DNA of 64,000 bases, taken from NCBI GenBank assembly GCA_013215095.1, contig JABSPM010000009.1, positions 22,640-86,639 of the forward strand. The letters are read 5' to 3'. The notes beneath the pieces are model-generated. The model searched no databases. It was not told the origin of the DNA and saw nothing but the letters and a program-made list of their open reading frames with translations. Within the stretch, counting starts at the first letter, position 1. Each line of letters opens with the position of its first letter. Positions 46,852 through 54,522 of this stretch are shown here, piece by piece. The stretch comes from Flavobacteriaceae bacterium. Its GTDB lineage: Bacteria > Bacteroidota > Bacteroidia > Flavobacteriales > Flavobacteriaceae. Made by a program: the position numbers and the translations under genes.

Positions 46852-47457
46852 TTATTGAACTTCTGAAAGTTTTTGAGGATATTCCAGTTTAATTTGGTCA
46901 ATTACCTCTTTCAGTTTTGTTCTATTTCCAACCCATTGCACGTTTTTATAGTTATTTTGCATTTCTATAAAACTCATGCCAGAGAATCCGTTTTTAGGCC
47001 CAACTTCTAGGGCTCTTTTATTTCTTAATACATTGTATGCTGCTACCAATTCGTTTTGAACTGAGATATAGGCTGCATACGATGTTTCACGTTCGTTTTT
47101 TAAAGATATAATTGCTTTATCAGGATTATCAGAAGAACTCGGGTTTTTTGCACCGTTGCAATAGTCGCAACTTCCATCACCACCATTATCTAGAAACTCA
47201 ACAGCCGCCTCTCTAAGGTCCTTGAGTTCCATAAGTTCTTCTTCAACAAGCAATTGATCTTTACCATTAAGCAATACTGTAAATATGTTTTTTTGCTTAA
47301 TAACTACATCTTCTTCAGACTCTTCCATTGGTGGAAGTTTACGGTTAATACCCGAGTCTTTTTCAATCGTTGTCGTTACTAAGAAAAATATTAACAGTAA
47401 GAAGGCAATGTCGGCCATAGAGCCGGCATTAACTTCTGGTGCAGATCGCTTTGCCAT
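46852..47457 (-). CDS. ExbD/TolR-family biopolymer transport protein (first copy)
   Basis: 201 residues with APEVNAGSMADIAFLLLIFFLV: the functional Asp precedes the single helix. The periplasmic part is longer than usual and contains a CDYC pair (DGSCDYCNGA), so a disulphide or metal site is possible. Starts 1 nt after the preceding gene's stop. No tonB gene is in this cluster. Confidence 0.88.
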   Translation of the reverse strand: MAKRSAPEVNAGSMADIAFLLLIFFLVTTTIEKDSGINRKLPPMEESEEDVVIKQKNIFTVLLNGKDQLLVEEELMELKDLREAAVEFLDNGGDGSCDYCNGAKNPSSSDNPDKAIISLKNERETSYAAYISVQNELVAAYNVLRNKRALEVGPKNGFSGMSFIEMQNNYKNVQWVGNRTKLKEVIDQIKLEYPQKLSEVQ

Positions 47458-47458
47458 A

Positions 47459-47899
47459 TTACTTAATTATTTTTTTAATTCCTGTAAATAGCATTGCGCC
47501 AACAGCGATGATAATCAAGAAATAGAATAACCATAAACCGGCTCCTATTAATTGTGATCCTCCTGCTGATAACATTTCACCATCTTTCATTTCTGTTTCA
47601 ACGCCAGATGCTAACCCTAAGTAAGCAACGGCTGCCAACACTACAAATGCACCAACATTTTTTAGTGTGTCCATTAAAGTTGAGGTATTAGATAACATAT
47701 TTTTTAATGAAAATACGGTAACTAATAGAACAACTATTGCAAGTATAAAGTATGCTATATACATAAATGGAGTAACCATACTATCTTGTAATTCTTCAGA
47801 GGTATCTAGAGCTTCATCTCCAGCTCCAATGATTCTAACAAGAAAAAATATAGCTAAAACACCTATTACACCTGCAACGATTTTTACTATTTTATTCAT
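47459..47899 (-). CDS. Membrane protein between exbB and exbD
   Basis: 146 residues with about four hydrophobic segments (IVAGVIGVLAIFFLVRIIGA at the start). No known family motif. It is conserved in position in flavobacterial exbB-exbD-exbD clusters, so it probably belongs to the same energy-transducing complex. Function unknown. Confidence 0.75.
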   Translation of the reverse strand: MNKIVKIVAGVIGVLAIFFLVRIIGAGDEALDTSEELQDSMVTPFMYIAYFILAIVVLLVTVFSLKNMLSNTSTLMDTLKNVGAFVVLAAVAYLGLASGVETEMKDGEMLSAGGSQLIGAGLWLFYFLIIIAVGAMLFTGIKKIIK

Positions 47900-47925
47900 A
47901 TCGTACGTGTTTTTTAGTGTTATTA

Positions 47926-48708
47926 TTATTTTTTATGTCTTACTAATAAGTCCATTAAAGAGATAGAAGCATCTTCCATATCATTAACGATACTGTCAAT
48001 CTTTGCAATAATATAGTTGTAAAATATTTGAAGAATAATCGCAACGATTAATCCAAATACAGTTGTCAATAATGCAACTTTAATACCTCCTGCAACAAGT
48101 GATGGTTGCATATCTCCGGCAGCTTCAATTTTATCAAATGCCTGAATCATACCAATTACAGTTCCCATGAACCCTAACATCGGTGCTAAAGCAATAAATA
48201 AAGAAATCCAAGATACATTCTTTTCCAATTGTCCCATTTGTACACCTCCATAAGCTACTACTGCTTTCTCAGCGGCATCGATGTCTTCTTCTGCACGGTC
48301 TAAGCCTTGATAAAAAATAGAGGCTACAGGTCCTTTAGTGTTTCTACATACTTCTTTTGCAGCTTCTACACCTCCAGAAGCCAAAGCGGTTTCTACGTCT
48401 TGTGTTAGTTTTTTAGAGTTTGTAGTAGATAAGTTTAAAAAGATAATTCTCTCAATAGCAATTGCTAATCCTAGAATTAAACATAATAATACGATCCCCA
48501 TAAACCCAGGACCTCCCTCTATAAATCTCTTTTTTAATTCTTGGTGAAATCCAAGATCTTCTGATTCTTCTGCAGCTGCAGCTGTTCCTTCTTCTTGAGC
48601 TGAAACAACAGTTTCTACGATTGAAATTGGGTTCGCATTTGTTTTAGCATTTACGGTTCCGAATGCCATTACACAAGCGATGGCTAGAATTGAAAATAAT
48701 CTTTTCAT
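47926..48708 (-). CDS. MotA/TolQ/ExbB proton channel family protein
   Basis: 260 residues. An N-terminal signal-like helix and an acidic periplasmic stretch (AQEEGTAAAAEESEDL) precede three membrane helices. The channel domain has AIERIIFLN, and APMLGFMGTVIGMIQAF followed by GGIKVALLTTVFGLIVAI, the conserved Thr-containing helices of ExbB/TolQ. It is the first gene of the cluster and should form the proton channel with the two ExbD proteins. Confidence 0.92.
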   Translation of the reverse strand: MKRLFSILAIACVMAFGTVNAKTNANPISIVETVVSAQEEGTAAAAEESEDLGFHQELKKRFIEGGPGFMGIVLLCLILGLAIAIERIIFLNLSTTNSKKLTQDVETALASGGVEAAKEVCRNTKGPVASIFYQGLDRAEEDIDAAEKAVVAYGGVQMGQLEKNVSWISLFIALAPMLGFMGTVIGMIQAFDKIEAAGDMQPSLVAGGIKVALLTTVFGLIVAIILQIFYNYIIAKIDSIVNDMEDASISLMDLLVRHKK

Positions 48709-48782
48709 TGTTCTTGATCTTAATTTTATTAGTTAAAGTGTTAAAGATATAAAAAAAATGGAATTACGAAACAAAAATCTTG

Positions 48783-48870
48783 CAGAGAGGAAGGGATTCG
48801 AACCCTCGATACGCTTTTGACGTATACACACTTTCCAGGCGTGCGCCTTCGACCACTCGGCCACCTCTCT
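48783..48870 (-). tRNA. tRNA-Ser (anticodon GGA)
   Basis: On the minus strand: 7-bp acceptor stem AGAGAGG/CCTCTCT, D-arm start TGGCCGAGTGG, anticodon loop CTGGAAA giving GGA, a long variable arm (TGTATACGTCAAAAGCGTA with its own stem) as expected for serine, and the T-loop GGTTCGAATCC. Discriminator G fits seryl-tRNA. The 3' CCA is not encoded. 88 nt. Confidence 0.95.
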
Positions 48871-48941
48871 AAATTCCTTTTTATTACAAAGGCTCAAATA
48901 ACGAAAAAAACTTTAAACCCTAAAAACTTTATGCATAAATT

Positions 48942-49967
48942 TTATGATAATTCACCTCTAAGGGCAATTTCATACTGCCATTTGAAGGTTTTGTAGTCCA
49001 AATTCTTACCTAGTAAGTACATGAGTTTGGTTACTGCAGCTTCGGTAGTGATGTCTTTACCAGAAATGACACCTATGTTTTTTAGGGCGGTACTGGTTTC
49101 ATATTGGCCCATAAGAACACTGCCTCCAGAGCATTGTGTTACGTTAATAATATGAACTCCTCTATTTATTATGCGTTTTAACAAATTTATAAACCAAGGC
49201 TGGTTTGTCGTATTACCCGATCCATAGGTTTCCATAATCACGCCTTGCAAGGAAGTATTGGATAGCATGACTTCTAAAATGGTTTCCGAAATACCTGGGA
49301 ATAATTTTAAAATCAATACATTATTATTAAGTTGTTTATGAACAATTAGCGTTTTGCTAGTATCAGGTTGCAACAAATGCGACTTGTGTACCTTAAGATG
49401 TACTCCAGATTCTGCTAAGTCTGGGTAGTTTAATGAGGCAAAAGCTTCAAAATGTTCTGCATTAATTTTTGTCGTTCTATTGCCTCTATAGAGTTTATAT
49501 TCAAAATAAAGACAGACTTCACGTATCATTGGGGTTTGATTTTCAGCTAAAGTGGCAATTTGAATGGAGGTAATCAAATTTTCTTTGGCATCCGTTCTGA
49601 GGTCGCCAATCGGAAGTTGAGATCCAGTTAAAATAACGGGCTTATCTAAGTGTTCTAACATGAAACTTAATGCAGAAGCGGTATAACTCATAGTGTCGCT
49701 TCCGTGAAGGATGACAAAGCCATCAAATTTAGTATAATGGTCTTGTATCATCTCAGCAATTTGAACCCAATATTCAGGATTCATGTTGGACGAGTCTAAA
49801 GGAGCGTCAAAAGAAATAGTGTCTATAGCACAGTCCAGTAGCTTGAGCTCAGGAATCTTTATGAGTAAATTGTCAAAGTCAAAGGCTCTTAAAGCCCCAG
49901 TTGAGGGATCCTTTATCATTCCTATTGTTCCTCCTGTATATATTAATAAAATCTTAGACGGTTCCAT
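48942..49967 (-). CDS. ansA: Type I (cytoplasmic) L-asparaginase
   Basis: Hydrolyses asparagine to aspartate and ammonia. 341 residues. Seen: first catalytic Thr in LIYTGGTIGM (residues about 8-17), the second Thr-Asp pair in VILHGSDTMSYTA, and the Lys of the active site in RTDAKENLITS. No signal peptide, so cytoplasmic type I. It starts 3 nt after the tatD stop and forms one unit with it. Confidence 0.93.
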   Translation of the reverse strand: MEPSKILLIYTGGTIGMIKDPSTGALRAFDFDNLLIKIPELKLLDCAIDTISFDAPLDSSNMNPEYWVQIAEMIQDHYTKFDGFVILHGSDTMSYTASALSFMLEHLDKPVILTGSQLPIGDLRTDAKENLITSIQIATLAENQTPMIREVCLYFEYKLYRGNRTTKINAEHFEAFASLNYPDLAESGVHLKVHKSHLLQPDTSKTLIVHKQLNNNVLILKLFPGISETILEVMLSNTSLQGVIMETYGSGNTTNQPWFINLLKRIINRGVHIINVTQCSGGSVLMGQYETSTALKNIGVISGKDITTEAAVTKLMYLLGKNLDYKTFKWQYEIALRGELS

Positions 49968-49970
49968 GAG

Positions 49971-50738
49971 CTATATATTAAAAATGTCTTTAGAGTTTTG
50001 AGTGGTAACTTGGGCAATATCCTCCACACTAATGCCGTATATTTGAGATAGTTTTTCTAAAACATTAACAATATAAGCACTTTCATTTCGTTGGCCCCTA
50101 TAGGGTGTTGGTGCCAAATAGGGTGCATCTGTTTCGAGAACAATATGTTTAAGGTCTATTTGGTCTAAAAATTTATCAATCTTACCATTCTTAAAGGTAA
50201 CCACTCCTCCAATACCTAGTTTCATATTGTATGAAATAGCTTTATGTGCTTGTTCTAATGTTCCTGTAAAGCAATGAAAGATACCAAACAAGTCTTTGCC
50301 TTTTTCTTCTTCGAGAATTTCAAAAATTTCATCAAAAGCTGCTCTGCAATGTATAACTATAGGTAGGTTGTAGTGTTTTGCCAATCGGATTTGTCTTCTA
50401 AATGCATCTTGTTGGATTGCCAATGTAGAGGTGTCCCAATAGAGGTCAATCCCAATTTCTCCTACGGCTACAAATCGTCTTTTAGAGAACATCGCTTCTA
50501 CATGCGCTAATTCTTCTTCATAATGCGCTTTAACATGGGTAGGGTGCAAGCCCATCATAAGAAATACATGCTCAGGAAAATCGTTTTCTAATTGCAACAT
50601 CACATCGGTATAGGTAGAATCAATTGCAGGAATAAAAAACCGAGTAACACCGCGCTCTATTGCACGTGTAATCATTTCATTTCGGTCTTCGTCAAAAGAC
50701 GCACTGTATAAATGTGTATGTGTATCTGTTATAACCAT
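49971..50738 (-). CDS. TatD-family metal-dependent hydrolase
   Basis: 255 residues, TIM-barrel metal-dependent DNase family. Seen: DTHTHLYS (HxH), VAVGEIGIDLYWD with the ligand Glu, LPIVIHCRAAFDE, FGIFHCFTG, and VLETDAPYL with the final Asp. Likely a 3'-5' exonuclease or repair enzyme. It is transcribed before ansA. Confidence 0.93.
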   Translation of the reverse strand: MVITDTHTHLYSASFDEDRNEMITRAIERGVTRFFIPAIDSTYTDVMLQLENDFPEHVFLMMGLHPTHVKAHYEEELAHVEAMFSKRRFVAVGEIGIDLYWDTSTLAIQQDAFRRQIRLAKHYNLPIVIHCRAAFDEIFEILEEEKGKDLFGIFHCFTGTLEQAHKAISYNMKLGIGGVVTFKNGKIDKFLDQIDLKHIVLETDAPYLAPTPYRGQRNESAYIVNVLEKLSQIYGISVEDIAQVTTQNSKDIFNI

Positions 50739-50811
50739 GCGACAAAAGTAAAAAAGTCGGCTGCAACTTGCTTATTTTTTTAGTCTTAATCTAATTTCTT
50801 TATAAGCTTTT

Positions 50812-51448
50812 ATGTCTCATCATAATTTTCAAATGCTTTTAAGGGCTGAAATATAGGCTTTATAGCGTTTTTATTCAATTTACTTAGCGCATAAATCCAT
50901 TTTGTTTGCGCTACATAATATAGAGTGACTTTGATGATATCTTATAATAAAGGGTTTGAAACCTCATATTGGTCATTTTCTGCATCTGCTATTGCATGAT
51001 AGAGTTTTACCTCAGTATTAGTTGAGTCATTCTCTAATGCTGTTTTAAAGGCATTTTCGCGAAGTGCTAACAATTCATCTTGATGTCCTCTTTCGGTTAA
51101 GCTTACACTATCAAAAGTATTGTAATCTGAATAGCGCGGGGTAGCAAACAGATAGCTTATAAAATAACCCAATAATACGACTACCGAAGCAGCAATAGCT
51201 AAATTCCAAAACTTGATTGTTTTAAGTATTAAAATAATCTTTGTAGGCATCTTCTAAGTTGTATTTAAAATCGTTAGAGCGCTTTGCATTGGATATTTGA
51301 TGTTTTAAATGTGAAGTGATAGCTTTGTCTCAAACGTTTTATAAAAGGAAGGATCTTCGCTTAAGCGTTTTTCAAATGCGTGTTTCTCTGCTATACTTAA
51401 ATCTCCTTACAGATAGTTTTCAACCCATATATAATCTTTCTTGTCCAT
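50812..51448 (-). pseudogene. Decayed gene for a membrane protein with anti-sigma-like N terminus and TPR-like C terminus
   Basis: On the minus strand the pieces read in order but in different frames: MDKKDYIWVENYL, stop, GDLSIAEKHAFEKRLSEDPS; then HLKHQISNAKRSNDFKYNLE; then FWNLAIAASVVVLLGYFISY (membrane helix) and TALENDSTNTEVKLYHAIAD; then after a further shift QTKWIYALSKLNKNAIKPIF. This matches the plan of flavobacterial proteins with a short regulatory head, a helix and TPR tail. At least one nonsense codon and three frameshifts. The 102-residue open piece at 50942-51250 alone is not a gene. Confidence 0.7.
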
Positions 51449-51651
51449 GATTTTCTAATTAAAACATTTGGTTATATTTTGGTGATGCTTTTATCATTTC
51501 ACTTAATTTCCCTATGCAAATTGCTTTTTTTATTTAAGTGCACTGCTACGGTTTCCATAGAGGTAATATTAAAGGTTGCTTGTAGCAAATCTCTACAACT
51601 TTTTCCTATTCTAATGCATAATTTGGGTTAAATTATTTGAACAAAACCAAA

Positions 51652-51826
51652 ATGTCTAACGCAAAAAAAACCGCCATAGTATTGGGCTTTATTTGTGTAT
51701 TATGGAGACGAACTTTACAAAAAAAGCAACGGAACGCTATTTATATCCTTAATTGTAATACTTTTGGGTAGCTTAATATATTTAGTATATGGTAGAAAGT
51801 TTACAGGAATTCCTTTTAAAAAATAA
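51652..51826 (+). pseudogene. Small membrane protein gene with a frameshift
   Basis: ATG 51652 gives MSNAKKTAIVLGFICVLWR, a first membrane helix; after an A-run near 51717-51725 the frame that continues well is NGTLFISLIVILLGSLIYLV followed by YGRKFTGIPFKK and a stop at 51824. A one-base change in the A-run would join the two into a protein of about 58 residues with two helices. A homopolymer is a usual place for sequencing error, so the gene may be intact in reality. Confidence 0.5.
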
Positions 51827-52232
51827 CTACAGCAAAGCCAAACTTCATCTTACAAAAACCAATCACTTTGAAATTATTGTAAAAGTTAATGGGAAAAAAG
51901 GGCGATTTATATTAGATACTGGTGCTTCATATAGTATAGTTAATGTAGAACGTGCTACTCAATTTGATGTCGTGATAGAGGATGATGAAGTTAAATTAGC
52001 AGGGGCAGGCGGCATACATATGGATGCAAAAATCTCAAAGCAGAATACAATTGGCATTGGGCAATGGACTCAAAAAAAAATGAGATTGGTAGTGTTTAAT
52101 ATGACACAATTAAATGCCGCATTGATAAGTCAAGATACTAACCCAGTTGATGGTATAATTGGGGCAGATGTTCTCAAAAAATCTAAAGCGATTATTGATT
52201 ATCATAAAAAATATTTATATCTTAAACGTTAA
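51789..52232 (+). CDS. Retropepsin-like aspartic protease
   Basis: 147 residues with one active-site motif, FILDTGASYSIV (about residues 40-51), a flap-like Gly-rich segment (LAGAGGIHMDA), and DGIIGADVLKKSKAIIDY in place of the ILG motif. One catalytic Asp per chain means a dimer, as in retroviral proteases; bacterial relatives of clan AA act in the cytoplasm or periplasm. No signal peptide. The start overlaps the preceding pseudogene by 38 nt. It precedes the response regulator by 21 nt. Confidence 0.8.
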   Translation: MVESLQEFLLKNNYSKAKLHLTKTNHFEIIVKVNGKKGRFILDTGASYSIVNVERATQFDVVIEDDEVKLAGAGGIHMDAKISKQNTIGIGQWTQKKMRLVVFNMTQLNAALISQDTNPVDGIIGADVLKKSKAIIDYHKKYLYLKR

Positions 52233-52253
52233 TTTTATACTAAGTATTAGTTT

Positions 52254-52871
52254 ATGAATCCCTCAATTATTATAGCAGATGACCATCCTTTAGTTTTAAA
52301 AGGACTAAAAGATTTTTTAGTAGAAAAAGCATACAATGTCATCGGATGTGCTAAAGACGGAAAGGAGGCTTTAGAACTGCTTTTAAAACACAAGCCAGAC
52401 ATTGCAATATTAGATATTATGATGCCAGAAATGAATGGTTTAGAGGTGGCAGAATCATGTAGAAAACAGCATTTAGATACAAAAGTTGTTTTGATTACGT
52501 TTGAAAAAAATCCAATGTTATTTAATAAAGGACGCGAGAGTAACATCTTTGGTTATATCCTTAAAGAGTTTGCTCTTACCGAAATTGAAATATGTTTGGA
52601 AACGGTTCACAAGGGGGAACCTTATTTAAGTCCAGAAATTGATATCCACTTCAACCCGCCTACATATAGTTTAATAGAGACCTTAACACCGTCAGAAAAA
52701 ACGGTACTTCGTTTGGTAGGCGATAATCAAACGGCAACACAAATTGCAAAAACACTTCACATCTCTCATCGTACGGTTGAGAAACATAAAAGCCACATTA
52801 TAAAAAAATTAAAACTAGAATCTAAATCTAATAGTTTGATACTTTTTGCAAAAGAACATGACTTATTTTAA
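52254..52871 (+). CDS. NarL/LuxR-family response regulator
   Basis: 205 residues. Receiver domain: acidic pair ADDHP at residues 8-12, phospho-acceptor Asp54 in AILDIMMPEMNG, Thr in VVLITFEKN and Lys in YILKEFALTE. C-terminal LuxR HTH at about 141-200 (LTPSEKTVLRLVGDNQTATQ then IAKTLHISHRTVEKHKSHI). No histidine kinase is beside it, so it is an orphan here. It probably shares a transcript with the retropepsin-like gene. A TACGTAG palindrome lies about 100 nt downstream. Confidence 0.92.
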   Translation: MNPSIIIADDHPLVLKGLKDFLVEKAYNVIGCAKDGKEALELLLKHKPDIAILDIMMPEMNGLEVAESCRKQHLDTKVVLITFEKNPMLFNKGRESNIFGYILKEFALTEIEICLETVHKGEPYLSPEIDIHFNPPTYSLIETLTPSEKTVLRLVGDNQTATQIAKTLHISHRTVEKHKSHIIKKLKLESKSNSLILFAKEHDLF

Positions 52872-52968
52872 GAAAATTCGTGTTAAAAAATTTTTTTTTA
52901 AGTTTTTTTTGTTCTTTGAAAAATCTTACATACCTGTAAAGCAATGTGTTACATAGTGTATAATAAAA

Positions 52969-52988
52969 AATACGTAGTTCTACGTATT
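52969..52988. repeat. Second TACGTAG/CTACGTA palindrome
   Basis: 9-bp perfect arms (52969-52977 and 52980-52988) around TT, with A/T extension to about 52963-52995 carrying one mismatch or bulge. The left half AAAAAATACGTAG is identical to that of the 24766-24813 palindrome. It lies 97 nt after the response regulator. Confidence 0.75.
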
Positions 52989-53050
52989 GTTTTATATGTA
53001 TTTATTGTCGATATTTACATCGCTATTAATTAGTTCTTAGGGAGAATTAA

Positions 53051-53087
53051 GAAAGCCTTGGGTTTTATTAATAAATTCAAGGCTTTC
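53051..53087. other. Stem-loop without T-tract
   Basis: 10-bp stem GAAAGCCTTG/CAAGGCTTTC (53051-53060 with 53078-53087), with a second inverted repeat TTTAT-TA-ATAAA in the loop. No U-run follows on either strand, so it is not a simple terminator. It may be part of a small RNA or untranslated region in the 409-nt gap between the response regulator and odhB. Confidence 0.5.
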
Positions 53088-53220
53088 AAATTAAATAAAG
53101 CTACGAGTTTTAATTCGTCCTAAATAAATCGAAAAATAGAAATCTTATGAAATACTAAATTGACAGATATTGCCGTCTCTGTTGTTATTTGATTTTGATG
53201 TTTTAGTTAGTTTATATTCA

Positions 53221-53256
53221 AAAAAAGCGTTACATGTTAAAATGTAACGCTTTTTT
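53221..53256. terminator. Bidirectional terminator between response regulator and odhB
   Basis: 15-bp perfect stem (53221-53235 with 53242-53256), 6-nt loop, A-run on the left and T-run on the right, so it works for the plus-strand transcript and for the minus-strand odhA-odhB operon, whose odhB stop is 26 nt away. Confidence 0.9.
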
Positions 53257-53281
53257 TAGTTTATAATAATACTACGGATGA

Positions 53282-54496
53282 TTATAATTCTAAAGCCTTT
53301 CTAATATCATTATCCATTAATAGTTCTGTTGGATTTTCTAAGGCTTCTTTAACTGCTACTAAGAAACCAACACTTTCTTTACCATCAATAATTCTGTGGT
53401 CATAAGATAATGCTACATACATTATAGGTCTTATTACGACGGCCCCATCAATTGCAACAGGGCGCTCAACGATATTGTGCATGCCTAGAATACCAGATTG
53501 AGGCGGGTTAATGATTGGAGTAGATAACATACTTCCAAATACACCACCATTGGAAATTGTAAAGGTACCTCCTGTCATTTCATCAACTGTAATTTGACCG
53601 TCGCGCGCACGGAGTGCTAAGCGTTTTACTTCCGCTTCAACACCTCTAAAAGATAAGTTTTCTGCATTTCTAATTACAGGTACCATCAATCCTTTTGGTC
53701 CAGAAACGGCAATACTAATATCACAGAAGTCATAACTCAACATTTCTTTGCCGTCAATCATAGAATTTACCGCAGGATAAAGTTTTAATGCTCTAACGAC
53801 TGCTAAGGTAAAGAAGCTCATAAACCCAAGACTCACACCATGCTTAGCTTTAAAGTCTTCTTTGTAGGATTTGCGTAATTCAAAAATTGGAGACATGTCA
53901 ACTTCATTAAAAGTCGTTAACATTGCCGTCGTGTTTTTAGCTTCTACCAAGCGCTCAGCGACTTTACGTCTTAGCATTGACAATTTTTTACGCGTCGTTC
54001 CTCTGTTACCTCCTGTTGGAGTACCCATAGAAGGTACAGCTTTTACAGCGTCTTCCTTGGTTACACGACCATCTTTTCCTGTTCCTGAAATTGTGGAAGC
54101 CTCTAGACCCTTTTCAGCTAAGATTTTCTTGGCGGCCGGACTTGCAGTTCCTGTGGCATAAGTATCCTTAGCGACTACAGGAGCTTGTGCTTCTTTTTTT
54201 GGAGTTTCAGGTTGTGCTTCTTTAGTCGGAGTAGTTTCTTCGCTACCATCTGGTTTTGCGGCACTTGTATCAATTAAACAAACCACTTGTCCTACAGCAA
54301 CAGCATCACCTTCTTCAGCTTTTAAAGTAATGGTTCCGCTTGCTTCAGCAGGTAACTCAAGGGTGGCTTTGTCACTATCTACTTCAGCAATAGCTTGATC
54401 CTTTTCTACATAATCCCCATCTTGAACTAGCCAGTCTGCTATCTCAACTTCAGTTATAGATTCTCCTGGTGATGGAACTTTCATTTCTAAAATCAT
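53282..54496 (-). CDS. odhB: 2-oxoglutarate dehydrogenase E2, dihydrolipoyl succinyltransferase
   Basis: TCA-cycle enzyme moving the succinyl group to CoA. 404 residues. Seen: the lipoyl domain with its Lys in [15 protein letters not shown] (residues about 37-51), an Ala/Pro/Glu linker, the E3/E1-binding domain [20 protein letters not shown], and the catalytic domain ending [18 protein letters not shown] with His and Asp. The gene follows odhA by 26 nt in the same direction. Confidence 0.95.
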   Translation of the reverse strand: MILEMKVPSPGESITEVEIADWLVQDGDYVEKDQAIAEVDSDKATLELPAEASGTITLKAEEGDAVAVGQVVCLIDTSAAKPDGSEETTPTKEAQPETPKKEAQAPVVAKDTYATGTASPAAKKILAEKGLEASTISGTGKDGRVTKEDAVKAVPSMGTPTGGNRGTTRKKLSMLRRKVAERLVEAKNTTAMLTTFNEVDMSPIFELRKSYKEDFKAKHGVSLGFMSFFTLAVVRALKLYPAVNSMIDGKEMLSYDFCDISIAVSGPKGLMVPVIRNAENLSFRGVEAEVKRLALRARDGQITVDEMTGGTFTISNGGVFGSMLSTPIINPPQSGILGMHNIVERPVAIDGAVVIRPIMYVALSYDHRIIDGKESVGFLVAVKEALENPTELLMDNDIRKALEL

Positions 54497-54522
54497 CGTT
54501 GTATATTTTAGTTCGTGTTATT

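Noticed and set aside
50942..51250. Free-standing 102-residue membrane protein
   Set aside because: Its upstream and downstream flanks carry the missing parts of the same protein in other frames, so it is a piece of a pseudogene.
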